Shown piece after piece: positions 52,118 to 61,107 of a stretch of DNA of 64,000 nucleotides. How positions within the stretch are numbered: the stretch's first letter is position 1; each line of letters opens with the position of its first letter. The notes under the pieces were generated by a model. That model made no database searches, had not been told where the DNA came from, and saw only the letters and a list, made by a program, of their open reading frames with translations. Source of the stretch: Caproiciproducens galactitolivorans (GTDB lineage: Bacteria; Bacillota; Clostridia; Oscillospirales; Acutalibacteraceae); the NCBI RefSeq assembly GCF_026672255.1, contig NZ_JAPOHA010000010.1, forward strand, positions 1-64,000. Reading direction: 5' to 3'. The translations under genes were made by a program, and so were the position numbers.

Positions 52118-53434
52118 TTAACGGTCGCGAATATTTTTGATGATATCCTCCACGGTCGCCTTGGTTTTCGGATCCTTGGAAATGCCCTTTTCGACCTGCT
52201 GGATTGCGTAAACAACGGTGGAATGGTCGCGCCCGCCGAATTCCTCGCCGATGGAGGTCATGGGGAGCTGGGTAATTTCCCTTACAACATACATGGAGAC
52301 CTGCCGGGCGCTGGAAATGTTCGCCGAGCGTTTCGCCGAGCGGATATCCTCGCTGGAGGTTCCGAACGTGCGCGCGACTTCGTCGATAATTTTTTCGACG
52401 GTAAGCGGCGTGGGCTGGTCGTTATTGATGATATCGCTGATCGCCGCCTGCGCCGTCGTGATACTCGGGCTTTCGCCCGCCAGCAGATTGTAGGCTTTCA
52501 TTTTCTTGACGGCCCCTTCGAGCTGACGGATGTTGTTTTTCAGGCGGTTCGCTATGTATTCGGCAACGTTGTCCGAAATGTCGATTTCCAGAAGTTCGGC
52601 TTTTCTTTTAATAATGGCGATGCGCGTTTCGAAGTCCGGCGGCTGGATATCGGCGGTCAGACCCCACTCGAAACGGGTTAACAGGCGTTCCTCCAGCGTC
52701 GCGATATCTTTCGGCGGCCGGTCGGAAGTCAGTACAATCTGTTTTTTCGCTTCATATAACGTGTTAAAAGTATGGAAAAATTCCTCCTGCGTGGAATCTT
52801 TTCCGGCAATAAACTGAATATCGTCGACGAGGAACACGTCCGCTTTCCGGTAACGGTTGTGGAATTCGGCGGTGGTTCCGCGCCGGATGGCTTCAATCAG
52901 CTCGTTTGTGAAATCATCGCCTTTAATGTAAACAATATCCATTTCCGGATGGGTGCGGCTGATCTCGTTGCAGATCGCGTAAAGAAGGTGGGTTTTGCCC
53001 AGCCCGGAATTTCCGTAAATAAAAAGAGGGTTATATAAGGTTGCCGGCTTGCTGGCCACCGCCATGGAGGCCGCGTGCGCAAATTTGTTGGACGGGCCGA
53101 CAATGTAGGTGTCGAAGGTAAACTCGTAATCGTCGTTGATGGCCGGGGTTTCGTCATTCTGCTTTTCATTTCCGGCTTCGTCCGGCGTGCAGATGCGAAT
53201 CTGGATTTTCTGACCGAAGATCTGTGCGAATGCCTCTTCCAGCATATCGATATAATAATGTTTGATTGTCTGCCTGTGAAGCTCGTTCGGAACTTTCAGC
53301 ACGGCGACACCCTGTGCAAAATCAAGATTAACCGGTTCGATACGCTTGATCCAGGTCGAATACGCAATTTCCGTGATTTTGCTTTTGCAGTAATCACAGA
53401 CCAGATTCCATACCTCGGTAAAGGATTCCATCAT
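52118..53434 (-). CDS. dnaA: Chromosomal replication initiator DnaA
   Basis: The 438-residue initiator: N-terminal domain I (WNLVCDYCKSKITEIAYSTW), AAA+ domain with Walker A (GNSGLGKTHLL) and Walker B (VFLVDDIQFIAGKD), arginine finger region (LLTRFEWGLTADIQ), and the C-terminal DNA-binding helix-turn-helix signature (GGRDHSTVVYAIQQVEKGI). Two adjacent ATGs (53434 and 53431) follow GAGG; either is possible. Confidence 0.98.
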   Translation of the reverse strand: MMESFTEVWNLVCDYCKSKITEIAYSTWIKRIEPVNLDFAQGVAVLKVPNELHRQTIKHYYIDMLEEAFAQIFGQKIQIRICTPDEAGNEKQNDETPAINDDYEFTFDTYIVGPSNKFAHAASMAVASKPATLYNPLFIYGNSGLGKTHLLYAICNEISRTHPEMDIVYIKGDDFTNELIEAIRRGTTAEFHNRYRKADVFLVDDIQFIAGKDSTQEEFFHTFNTLYEAKKQIVLTSDRPPKDIATLEERLLTRFEWGLTADIQPPDFETRIAIIKRKAELLEIDISDNVAEYIANRLKNNIRQLEGAVKKMKAYNLLAGESPSITTAQAAISDIINNDQPTPLTVEKIIDEVARTFGTSSEDIRSAKRSANISSARQVSMYVVREITQLPMTSIGEEFGGRDHSTVVYAIQQVEKGISKDPKTKATVEDIIKNIRDR

Positions 53435-53764
53435 TTAAACCTCGTTTTAACAAATATTTATACTCATAGGCATAACATAATTTATATTACCACAAAACGT
53501 TTGTCTTTTCAAATTTCAATTTCGGTATCAAACACTCTATATTGTATCGCGCGCGTACGAAAATACATAGATGATAAATATTTTTTATTTTTCTTTTATT
53601 TTATCCTGAAATGTGGTATATTGAATCATATAGTCTGGCAAATTGCAAAATTCTCTTTTTCAGGATTTTTCCAGTGCCGGGCGACAATTATAGGTTGACA
53701 GTATGTGCATTTTTAATATATAATGCTATATTGCAAGGTTTGTACCCCGAAAGGAGGGTTTTTC
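53435..53764. other. dnaA-rpmH divergent intergenic region
   Basis: About 330 bases, very AT-rich, especially 53575-53615. It must hold the dnaA promoter (not clearly identified) and the rpmH promoter. Only weak DnaA-like matches (TGTGGTATA near 53615, TTTTCCAGT near 53670) are seen, so this may be a minor origin half or simply a promoter region. Confidence 0.5.
53695..53724 (+). promoter_or_regulatory. Predicted promoter of rpmH
   Basis: TTGACA (53695-53700), 18 bases, TATAAT (53719-53724). GAAAGGAGGG precedes the rpmH start closely. Confidence 0.85.
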
Positions 53765-53899
53765 ATGCTGAGAACATATCAGCCAAAGAAGCTCCACAGA
53801 CAAAAGGAGCACGGCTTCCGGAAAAGAATGTCCACAAGAAACGGCCGCAAGGTTTTGGCCCGCCGCAGAGCGAAGGGCAGAGCACGGTTGAGCTACTAA
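53765..53899 (+). CDS. rpmH: Ribosomal protein L34
   Basis: A 44-residue, arginine- and lysine-rich protein: [20 protein letters not shown], then [24 protein letters not shown]. This matches bacterial L34 in length and almost every conserved position (it usually begins MKRTYQP). It starts after a strong AAAGGAGGG site. It is the first gene on the plus strand after the origin and is followed by a terminator. Confidence 0.97.
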   Translation: MLRTYQPKKLHRQKEHGFRKRMSTRNGRKVLARRRAKGRARLSY

Positions 53900-53903
53900 G
53901 CAG

Positions 53904-53932
53904 AGGGCCACTCAATGTGGCCTTTCTTTTTA
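53904..53932 (+). terminator. Terminator/attenuator between rpmH and rnpA
   Basis: GGCCAC (53906-53911) and GTGGCC (53917-53922) arms with loop TCAAT, followed by TTTCTTTTT. It reduces read-through from the highly expressed rpmH into rnpA. Confidence 0.88.
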
Positions 53933-53972
53933 GCTCCCTATTTTTAAGGAATTGCGGTGCGGTTTTAAAGTG

Positions 53973-54305
53973 ATGGATTTTTTGCCAATTAAAGAAAACA
54001 AGGACTTTCGCAGGATTTACGCAAAGGGAAAATCGTTTGTCGCTCCTGTGGTCGTTACCTATGTTTTGAAAAACCGCAGTAAAAATGTCCGGATCGGCAT
54101 TACGACCAGCAAAAAGATCGGCAACGCCGTAAAAAGAAACCGGGCCCGCCGCGTAATCCGCGAAGCTTTCCGGATTTTGGCGCCCGATGTAAAGCCGGGT
54201 TACGACTTTATCCTTGTCGCAAGGGGCAAAACGCCTTATGTGAAAAGCACGGAAATCGTCCGTGTGCTTTCCGCGCAGCTTAAAAAAGCGGGGGTACTGA
54301 AATGA
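53973..54305 (+). CDS. rnpA: Ribonuclease P protein component
   Basis: A 110-residue RNA-binding cofactor of RNase P. Hallmarks: [39 protein letters not shown] (the RNR motif) and [11 protein letters not shown]. The frame opens at a TTG at 53952, but the family starts at M-x-F-L/P-x-K-x-x-x-F, so I use the ATG at 53973, despite a weak ribosome-binding site. It overlaps yidD by four bases. The RNA partner (rnpB) is not in the window. Confidence 0.95.
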   Translation: MDFLPIKENKDFRRIYAKGKSFVAPVVVTYVLKNRSKNVRIGITTSKKIGNAVKRNRARRVIREAFRILAPDVKPGYDFILVARGKTPYVKSTEIVRVLSAQLKKAGVLK

Positions 54306-54529
54306 AACGCCCGTTCATCTGGCTGATACGGTTTTATCAAAAAGGGATTTCACCGTATAAAAAGCCGTGCTGCAAATATTATCCCACCTGTTCGAATTAC
54401 GCAATAGAGGCGATTGAGCGCTTCGGCGCGTTCAAGGGCTTTTGGCTCGCCTTGTTTCGTATACTGCGCTGCAACCCGTTCAGCCGGGGAGGGTACGACC
54501 CTGTTCCGGAAAAACGGGACAAGCAATAA
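54302..54529 (+). CDS. yidD: Membrane protein insertion efficiency factor YidD
   Basis: A 75-residue protein with the full family pattern: [31 protein letters not shown] and [15 protein letters not shown]. It is thought to help YidC-dependent insertion. ATGA overlap with rnpA and closeness to yidC support the call. Confidence 0.96.
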   Translation: MKRPFIWLIRFYQKGISPYKKPCCKYYPTCSNYAIEAIERFGAFKGFWLALFRILRCNPFSRGGYDPVPEKRDKQ

Positions 54530-54553
54530 GCATTATAGAGGAGTACTGCCTAT

Positions 54554-55555
54554 ATGTACGATTTTTTTAATTTTTTCGGCAACATCCTGGGTTATCTGCT
54601 TTGGTTTTTTTACACCCTGATTCACAACTACGGAATCGCGATTATTCTCTTTACCGTTGTTCTGAAAATCCTGATGTTCCCTTTTTCCATCAAACAGCAG
54701 AAGTCCATGGCGGCCAACAGCAAGATGGCCGTCAAGCAAAAAGAACTTCAAAAAAAGTACGGCAACGATAAAGCGAAGCTTCAGCAGGAAACGCAGAAGC
54801 TTTACGAAAAGGAAGGCGTGAATCCCACAAGCGGATGCCTTACCACTTTTATTCCGTTCCCGATTATGATCGGCCTGTTTTACACCGTTCAGAATCCGCT
54901 CGCAAACGCGCTGCATCTTTCCGCGGATGGAATTGCCAAAGCGGTTGCCATGCTGAAAATGATTCCGGGCGTCGGCGCGAATTTCAACGCGCAGTACGCG
55001 CAGATCGAAATTGTTAAGCATTTTGCGGACTTAAGACCCCAGCTTACCATGTTTAACGGGGACGAGCTTAAAAAAATCGAATCGTTCAGCCATGGTTTTC
55101 AGTTTCTGGGAATGAACCTTCTCGATACTCCCTGCGACGGTGCCAATATATTCGGAACGCTGTTCCGTTCAAACCTTTGGGTTATTCCGGTGCTGTGCCT
55201 TGTTTCTTCTTTGGTAACACAGTATTTTATGATGAAAATGCAGCCCGGAATGCAGCAGCAGGAAGGCTGCATGAAATACATGTTTTATTTCATGCCTTTG
55301 TTCAGTGCATGGCTTGCCTGCACCCTGCCGGCGGCTGTCGGTTTTTACTGGATTATTTCGACCCTTACCGGATTTTTGCAGACCATCATTCTGAATATCT
55401 GGTACAGCCCGGCAGATTTGAACGCAAAAGCCGAGGCGCAAAGAATTGCCCTGCTGGAGCAGGAAGAAGCAAAAATCAAGAGGATACCGGTCGTTTTCCA
55501 GCCGGCTGAGACAGGAAAAGGCAAAGCGGGAAAAAACAGAAAACCAAAAGCGTAA
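54554..55555 (+). CDS. yidC: YidC/Oxa1 membrane protein insertase (SpoIIIJ type)
   Basis: A 333-residue insertase with five spans; it integrates membrane proteins, alone or with SecYEG. The first conserved span reads GIAIILFTVVLKILMFPFSI, with Lys at the place of the groove Arg of Bacillus SpoIIIJ. A cytoplasmic coiled-coil hairpin follows (MAVKQKELQKKYGNDKAKLQ...). The C-terminal tail is basic (KGKAGKNRKPKA), which in other species binds ribosomes. No lipobox is visible at the N-terminus, unlike Bacillus. GAGG before the ATG. Confidence 0.95.
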   Translation: MYDFFNFFGNILGYLLWFFYTLIHNYGIAIILFTVVLKILMFPFSIKQQKSMAANSKMAVKQKELQKKYGNDKAKLQQETQKLYEKEGVNPTSGCLTTFIPFPIMIGLFYTVQNPLANALHLSADGIAKAVAMLKMIPGVGANFNAQYAQIEIVKHFADLRPQLTMFNGDELKKIESFSHGFQFLGMNLLDTPCDGANIFGTLFRSNLWVIPVLCLVSSLVTQYFMMKMQPGMQQQEGCMKYMFYFMPLFSAWLACTLPAAVGFYWIISTLTGFLQTIILNIWYSPADLNAKAEAQRIALLEQEEAKIKRIPVVFQPAETGKGKAGKNRKPKA

Positions 55556-55615
55556 GCGAGCATTCTCACATTCGTAAGAAAAGAAAAAGAGAAAACAACC
55601 CGGGGAGGTAATACC

Positions 55616-56443
55616 GTGATAAAAGAAGCGATTGCAACCGGTGATACTGTAGAACTGGCGAGAGAAGCCGCATGCAGGGAACTCGGTGTTGAATCCTATG
55701 ATGCGGAATTTGAAATTCTGGAAATGCCCACAAAAAAGACATTCGGTCTTTTCGGCGGGAACCCGGCGAAGGTAAGGGTCTTTATTAAAAGCAATCCCGC
55801 CGAGGCCGCCGCGGAATACTTGAAGAAAATTCTGGGGCACATGGGTCTTTCTTCGGTCGATATCAGAATCACCGAGGAAGAAAACGGTGCGCAGCTTTCC
55901 CTTTCCGGTGAAGATATCGGTTTCATTATCGGTCACCGCGGAGAGACGCTCGACGCGCTTCAGTACTTAACCGGACTTGTGGCCAACCATATCGACAATA
56001 CCTATTATCGGATTACGCTTGACATTGGAAATTACCGTGAAAAACGCAAGGAAACGCTCGAAATTCTGGGCAAAAAAATCGCCGTCAAGGCGGTTAAGAC
56101 CGGCCGGAACTCCTCTTTGGAACCGATGAATCCTTACGAGCGGCGGATTATCCATACGGCGGTTCAAACCGTGGAAGGAGCAAAGTCCTGGTCGGAAGGC
56201 GAGGATCTCGGCCGCCATGTTGTGATCGGCCCGGAAGCAGGCGAACGGCCGCTTCCCCGCAGAAACTTTAACAACAGAAGCCAGCAGCACCGTCCTTACG
56301 GGGACAAGCCGCGGACAGGCTATGGCAACCGGTCGCCGAAACCGGCGCAAAGTACCGCGCAGCCGGTGCATCCCCCGGTGAAGCAGGAGCCGAAGAGCGA
56401 TAAGAATGCTCCGCTTTACGGCCGCATCGATTTTAAAAAATAA
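55616..56443 (+). CDS. jag: Jag/KhpB RNA-binding protein
   Basis: A 275-residue protein with an N-terminal Jag domain (EAIATGDTVELAREAACREL, FGLFGGNPAKVRV), a KH-II domain (IGFIIGHRGETLDALQYLTGLV), and an R3H domain (LEPMNPYERRIIHTAVQT). A low-complexity basic C-terminal tail of about 65 residues follows (RNFNNRSQQHRP...), rich in Arg, Gln and Pro, possibly an RNA-binding extension. Translation starts at GTG after GGGGAGG. KhpB binds RNA broadly and affects cell division or sporulation in relatives. Confidence 0.94.
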   Translation: MIKEAIATGDTVELAREAACRELGVESYDAEFEILEMPTKKTFGLFGGNPAKVRVFIKSNPAEAAAEYLKKILGHMGLSSVDIRITEEENGAQLSLSGEDIGFIIGHRGETLDALQYLTGLVANHIDNTYYRITLDIGNYREKRKETLEILGKKIAVKAVKTGRNSSLEPMNPYERRIIHTAVQTVEGAKSWSEGEDLGRHVVIGPEAGERPLPRRNFNNRSQQHRPYGDKPRTGYGNRSPKPAQSTAQPVHPPVKQEPKSDKNAPLYGRIDFKK

Positions 56444-56449
56444 TGACTT

Positions 56450-56482
56450 GACGGGCGGTTCGCAGAATCGCCCGTTTCTTTT
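56450..56482 (+). terminator. Rho-independent terminator after jag
   Basis: ACGGGCG (56451-56457) pairs with CGCCCGT (56469-56475), followed by TTCTTTTC. The 230 bases that follow up to mnmE hold no gene; a promoter must lie there but is not clear. Confidence 0.85.
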
Positions 56483-56715
56483 CGTTCGGATCGGAAAGTT
56501 CTTTTTCAAATGCCTTGTTCCATTCTTCTTAAAAAAGGTCGGAAGAAATGAAATTCGGAGAAAACAAGACAGGCTTTTCTGAAAATCCCGGGCAAATCAG
56601 AGGAACGATGGAAATAGTATATACGAATGTCTGAAATCGGCGATTTATTTAAAAAGGCCAATTTTTTTTTAAAATTTACCCGCGCAGAGCGTGGATAATA
56701 CGGATGAGGTACACT

Positions 56716-58107
56716 ATGGAAAACAGAGAAACTTACAGCCCGTCGTCCAAAACGATCGCGGCGATTTCCACGCCGCAGGCTCCGGGCGGAATCGGGATTG
56801 TGCGTATTTCCGGCCCGCGCGCACGGGAAATCGCGGGAAAGGTTTTTACCTCGAAACGGGGGAAAACACTGGATGAAATCAAAGGCTACACCGCTCTTTA
56901 CGGGCGGGTTCACGACGGGGACGAGGCAATCGACGAGGCAATCGCCCTGAATTATACCGCGCCCGCAAGCTTTACCGGCGAAGACGTTGTGGAACTTTCC
57001 TGCCACGGAGGGCTGTATCTTCTGCGCCGGGTGCTGAAGGCGGTTTTTTCCGCCGGAGCGGTTCCGGCGGGGCCGGGGGAATTTACGCGCCGGGCGTTTC
57101 TGAACGGAAAAATCGGGCTGACGGAAGCCGAATCCGTTATGCAGCTCATCGGCGCGCAGGGAGGCCAGGCTGCAAAGGCCGCTCTGGCCGGGCATGACGG
57201 CGCGCTGGAAAAGAAAATCCGGAAAATCCGCGAAAGCCTGATTCAGACGGCCGCGCACCTTTCCGCATGGGCAGATTACCCGGAGGACGACATTCCGGAA
57301 GTAAACGAGGAATCCCTGCATGAAACGCTCCGTTTTGCAAAGGAGGAGCTTGACCGGCTTCTCAGTCAGTTCGACGCCGGACGGGCCATCCGCGAAGGAG
57401 TCGTTACGGTGATCGCCGGGCGGCCTAATGTGGGAAAATCCACTTTAATGAACCTGCTTTCCGGCTGCGAGCGTTCCATCGTTACCGAATACGCCGGTAC
57501 AACGCGCGATATTGTGGAGGACACCGTGATTCTCGGGGATGTCCCGCTTCGCCTTTCGGACACCGCGGGCATTCATCTGACGGAAGACCCGGTGGAACTC
57601 ATCGGCGTGGAGCGCGCGCGCGAAAGAATCCGGGAAGCCCAGCTCATTCTGGCGGTCTTTGATTCCTCGCAGGGGCTGAACGATGAAGACCGGGAGCTGG
57701 TTTCGGTGATTCGTGACGCGCCGTCGATCGCGGTTGTGAATAAGAGCGATCTGCCTGCAAAAATTGACTTAGAGTATATTAAATATAATTTTAAACGAAT
57801 AGTATATATATCTGCGCTTTCCGGAGAGGGATTGGAACAATTGAAAAACGCGGTGGCCGAACTTCTGCACACGGCGGGGCTGAATCCGGCGGAAGGAATC
57901 CTGTTTACAGAACGCCAGCGCGACGCGGCGCGGCGCGCCGGAGAGGGCGTTGACGAAGCGCTTGCGGCGGTGGAGAGCGGAATAACGCTCGACGCGGTGA
58001 CCGTTTCCATTGAGGGCGCAATTTCCGCGCTGCTGGAATTGACCGGCGAACGCGCAACCGAAGCGGTCGTCGATTCCGTTTTCCACCATTTCTGCGTAGG
58101 AAAATAA
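56716..58107 (+). CDS. mnmE: MnmE, tRNA modification GTPase
   Basis: A 463-residue GTPase that with MnmG installs the cmnm5 group on wobble uridine of certain tRNAs. N-terminal folate-binding domain (IAAISTPQAPGGIGIVRISG), G domain with GRPNVGKST, the DTAG motif (SDTAGIHLTEDPVE), NKSD, and the C-terminal catalytic end FCVGK are complete. The frame begins at 56704, but GAGGT fits the ATG at 56716. Confidence 0.97.
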   Translation: MENRETYSPSSKTIAAISTPQAPGGIGIVRISGPRAREIAGKVFTSKRGKTLDEIKGYTALYGRVHDGDEAIDEAIALNYTAPASFTGEDVVELSCHGGLYLLRRVLKAVFSAGAVPAGPGEFTRRAFLNGKIGLTEAESVMQLIGAQGGQAAKAALAGHDGALEKKIRKIRESLIQTAAHLSAWADYPEDDIPEVNEESLHETLRFAKEELDRLLSQFDAGRAIREGVVTVIAGRPNVGKSTLMNLLSGCERSIVTEYAGTTRDIVEDTVILGDVPLRLSDTAGIHLTEDPVELIGVERARERIREAQLILAVFDSSQGLNDEDRELVSVIRDAPSIAVVNKSDLPAKIDLEYIKYNFKRIVYISALSGEGLEQLKNAVAELLHTAGLNPAEGILFTERQRDAARRAGEGVDEALAAVESGITLDAVTVSIEGAISALLELTGERATEAVVDSVFHHFCVGK

Positions 58108-58138
58108 AGAATGTATTTTTGAAGTATACTATTAAGTT

Positions 58139-58204
58139 GCTTGCGGCAGGCAGGATGGTTTGGATACTTAGAATGCCGATTGCCTGTTTTGCGGCAACGC
58201 AAGC
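58139..58204 (+). other. Stem-loop in the mnmE-mnmG gap
   Basis: GCTTGCG (58139-58145) pairs with CGCAAGC (58198-58204), with a second internal pairing of GCAGGCA and TGCCTG. It is not followed by a T-run, so it may be an RNA-processing site rather than a terminator. Confidence 0.45.
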
Positions 58205-58257
58205 TATCCGGTAATGATAAATCAAGGCTTTCAATAATGTTTTATGAATCAAAGACG

Positions 58258-58345
58258 GACGAGCAGGCTTCTCTGTTTCATTTTTCCGTGGAGGAACATC
58301 GCTTATGCGGTATGGGGAAACGGCGAATGCCCCTGTGCGTCAGGG
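58258..58345 (+). repeat. Decayed copy of the dispersed repeat upstream of mnmG
   Basis: GGACGAGCAGG (58257-58267) and CCGTGGAGGAACATCGC, then GGGGAAACGGCGAA and CCTGTGCG match the repeat modules at 38430 and 38728, in the same order but with many changes. It ends at the ribosome-binding site of mnmG. Confidence 0.65.
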
Positions 58346-58355
58346 AGGGATTCTC

Positions 58356-60230
58356 ATGAGATACAATGCTGGTGAATATGATGTGGCGGTGATCGGCGCG
58401 GGACACGCGGGAATTGAGGCCGCGCTTTCTTCGGCGCGCCTTGGCTGCCGCACCTGCGTTTTTACAATTAATATGGATGCCGTCGGAAACTGCCCCTGCA
58501 ATCCGTCGATCGGCGGAACGGCAAAGGGACATCTTGTGCGTGAAATTGACGCGCTTGGCGGGGAAATGGGCAAAACCGCGGACGCGGCAATGCTGCAAAG
58601 CCGGATGCTGAACCTTGGAAAAGGCCCGGCTGTCCATTCTCTGCGCGCGCAGATCGACCGCCGCGAGTACGGCAAGATTATGAAACATAAACTCGAGCTT
58701 CAGCCGAATCTGCATATGAATCAGGCAGAAATCGTGGAGCTTACCCGTACGGAGGACGGCATGTGGCAGTTGGTCACACGCATGGACGCGGTTTACCGCG
58801 CAAAAGCGGTGGTAATTGCAACGGGAACCTTTTTGGGCGGCAAGATTTACGTTGGAGACGTTTCCTATGAAAGCGGGCCGGACGGCATGTTTCCCGCCGC
58901 GTTTCTGGGGGCGTCGCTGAAAAAGCTGGGTCTGCGCCTGCGCCGTTTCAAAACCGGAACACCCGCGCGTGTGCTGAAATCCAGCATTGACTTTACGGAT
59001 TTGGAAGAACAGCGCGGAGACGAGCCGGTTATTCCGTTTTCCTACGATACGCTGACGCCGCCGGAAAATCGCGCCGTCTGCCATATTTCCTGGACGAATG
59101 AGAAAACAAAGCAGATTATTCTCGAGAATATCGGGCGTTCTCCGATGTACAGCGGAAAAATCGAAGGCATCGGGCCGCGTTACTGCCCGAGCATTGAAGA
59201 TAAAATCATGCGGTTCAAGGACAAGCCGCGCCATCAGCTGTTTATTGAGCCCTGCGGGCTGGATACCGAGGAAATGTATTTACAGGGAATGAGTTCCTCC
59301 CTGCCGGAGGACGTGCAGGTTGCTTTTTACCGTACGATCAAGGGGCTGGAACATGTTCAGATTATGCGCAGCGCTTACGCGATTGAATACGACTGCGTCG
59401 ATCCTCTGCAAATGAATGCGACGCTGGAATTCATGGATTTTCCCGGTCTTTACGGAGCGGGGCAGTTTAACGGCAGCTCCGGTTATGAGGAAGCCGCCGC
59501 GCAGGGACTGGTCGCCGGGATCAATGCCGCGCTGAAAGTGCTGGGCAGGGAGCCGATGGTTCTCGACCGCGCGGGTTCCTATATCGGAACGCTGGTGGAC
59601 GACCTGATTACGAAGGGGGTTACCGACCCTTACCGCATGATGACTTCCCGCAGCGAATACCGCCTTGTGCTCCGGCAGGACAACGCCGACGAGCGGATGA
59701 CCCCGACCGGGCGGAAAATCGGGCTGATTTCCGACGAGCGCTGGGAGCGTTTCCAGTTGAAGCAAAAACAGAAGGAGGAGGAGCTGAAACGGGTGCAGAA
59801 TACCGTTCTGCCGCCGTCTGAGGCGCTGAATTCCATCCTTGTTTCACATGAAACATCGCCCGTAACGACGGGTGTGCGCCTGTCGGAACTGCTCCGCAGA
59901 CCGCAGCTCAGCTATGAAATTCTGAAAGCGGTCGACCCGAACCGCCCCGACCTGCCGGACGCTGTATTTGAAAGCGTGGAAATCGAAATCGAGTACGAGG
60001 GGTATATTAAACGTCAGAAAGCGGATATCGCGGAGATGCGGCGGCTGGAAGCGCAGAAGCTTCCGGAAGACACGGATTACAGGCAGATGACCGGCCTGCG
60101 CACCGAAGCGCAGGAAAAACTGACGAAGGTAAAGCCTTCCAGCGTGGGACAGGCCTCGCGCATATCGGGGGTAAGCCCCGCGGATATTTCCGTCCTGCTG
60201 ATCTGGCTTGCCCGCAAAAGGGAGGCGTAA
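58356..60230 (+). CDS. mnmG: MnmG (GidA), tRNA modification FAD enzyme
   Basis: A 624-residue FAD-dependent partner of MnmE. The dinucleotide motif VIGAGHAGIEAALSSARLG, the active-site region NPSIGGTAKGHLVREIDALGG, and the C-terminal GidA-associated helical domain (GYIKRQKADIAEMRRLE) are complete. The frame opens at 58305 inside a decayed repeat, but GGGAGGG fits the ATG at 58356, where the family starts. A parS-like site lies inside the coding sequence (59840-59855). Confidence 0.97.
   Translation: MRYNAGEYDVAVIGAGHAGIEAALSSARLGCRTCVFTINMDAVGNCPCNPSIGGTAKGHLVREIDALGGEMGKTADAAMLQSRMLNLGKGPAVHSLRAQIDRREYGKIMKHKLELQPNLHMNQAEIVELTRTEDGMWQLVTRMDAVYRAKAVVIATGTFLGGKIYVGDVSYESGPDGMFPAAFLGASLKKLGLRLRRFKTGTPARVLKSSIDFTDLEEQRGDEPVIPFSYDTLTPPENRAVCHISWTNEKTKQIILENIGRSPMYSGKIEGIGPRYCPSIEDKIMRFKDKPRHQLFIEPCGLDTEEMYLQGMSSSLPEDVQVAFYRTIKGLEHVQIMRSAYAIEYDCVDPLQMNATLEFMDFPGLYGAGQFNGSSGYEEAAAQGLVAGINAALKVLGREPMVLDRAGSYIGTLVDDLITKGVTDPYRMMTSRSEYRLVLRQDNADERMTPTGRKIGLISDERWERFQLKQKQKEEELKRVQNTVLPPSEALNSILVSHETSPVTTGVRLSELLRRPQLSYEILKAVDPNRPDLPDAVFESVEIEIEYEGYIKRQKADIAEMRRLEAQKLPEDTDYRQMTGLRTEAQEKLTKVKPSSVGQASRISGVSPADISVLLIWLARKREA
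59840..59855 (+). promoter_or_regulatory. parS: parS-like site 1 (inside mnmG)
   Basis: TGTTTCACATGAAACA differs from the Bacillus parS consensus TGTTTCACGTGAAACA by a single base. It should be a ParB (Spo0J) loading site. Identical to the site at 62002. Confidence 0.82.
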
Positions 60231-60231
60231 C

Positions 60232-60945
60232 ATGGAGGATATTCAAAATCAACTGATTTCGTCCGCAAAGAGCATGGGGATGGAGGTCAGTGGGAGCGAG
60301 GCGCAAAGTTTTCAACAATATATGGAGTTATTGTTGAATTGGAGCGAGAAAATGAACCTGACAGCCATTAAGGAACCGCGCGAGATAGCGGAAAAGCATT
60401 TTCTGGACAGCATCCTGATTTTAAAATATATCGACCTTCCGGGCGGTGCAAAGCTGATCGACGTCGGCACCGGCGCGGGTTTCCCCGGCGTACCGCTGAA
60501 AATTATGCGGCCAAAGCTGGAACTGACCCTGCTGGACGGGCTGAACAAACGCCTGATCTTTTTAAAGGATGTGCTCGACCGTCTGCAATTGCCGGCGGAA
60601 CTGGTGCATGCGCGCGCGGAAGAGGCCGGGCGGCAGAAAACGTACCGCGGAAAGTTTGATTTTGCGACGGCCCGCGCGGTTGCGCCGCTGAATCTTCTCT
60701 GCGAATACTGCCTTCCGTTTCTGAAAATGGGCGGAACCTTTGTCGCGATGAAAGGCCCGGATCCGCGGGAAGAAACGGACGACGCGAAAAACGCGATTGC
60801 TCTTCTGGGCTGTGAACTTACGAAAGTCGAGGAATTCGAGCTGCCGGGCGGCGACCGCCGAAGCCTGATCTTTATCCGGCGCACGAAGCCGCTGCCGGAT
60901 TTGTATCCCCGGCATGGGGCGAAAATCGCAAAAAATCCCCTATGA
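60232..60945 (+). CDS. rsmG: RsmG, 16S rRNA m7G527 methyltransferase
   Basis: A 237-residue SAM-dependent enzyme that methylates G527 of 16S rRNA. SAM motif I is IDVGTGAGFPGVPLKI; NLLDSI-like HFLDSI, LDGLNKRLIFL and ATARAVAPL are typical. Loss of RsmG gives low-level streptomycin resistance in other bacteria. It starts two bases after mnmG with GGGAGG inside the mnmG end. Confidence 0.96.
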   Translation: MEDIQNQLISSAKSMGMEVSGSEAQSFQQYMELLLNWSEKMNLTAIKEPREIAEKHFLDSILILKYIDLPGGAKLIDVGTGAGFPGVPLKIMRPKLELTLLDGLNKRLIFLKDVLDRLQLPAELVHARAEEAGRQKTYRGKFDFATARAVAPLNLLCEYCLPFLKMGGTFVAMKGPDPREETDDAKNAIALLGCELTKVEEFELPGGDRRSLIFIRRTKPLPDLYPRHGAKIAKNPL

Positions 60946-61054
60946 ATAGCGGTTTTCAGAATACATATTCTCGGATAAATGCGGGGGAATCCACAGGAAC
61001 CGCCACAAAGCTACAAAAAATATTTTTCTTACTTGCCATAATTTTACAAATTAT

Positions 61055-61107
61055 TGCCGTTCATCGTGCTATCCTTATCAAAAAGGGACGAGCAGGGGGC
61101 GGCAATT
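61055..61107 (+). repeat. Decayed repeat fragment upstream of noc
   Basis: AAAAGGGACGAGCAGGGGGC (61081-61100) matches the best conserved block of the long direct repeats (AAAGGACGAGCAGGGGGC). The AGGGGG inside it seems to act as ribosome-binding site for noc. Confidence 0.55.

Noticed and set aside
53435-53764. Main replication origin upstream of dnaA
   Set aside because: AT-rich but only very weak DnaA-box matches were found, while the dnaA-dnaN gap has a more convincing unwinding element and several boxes.
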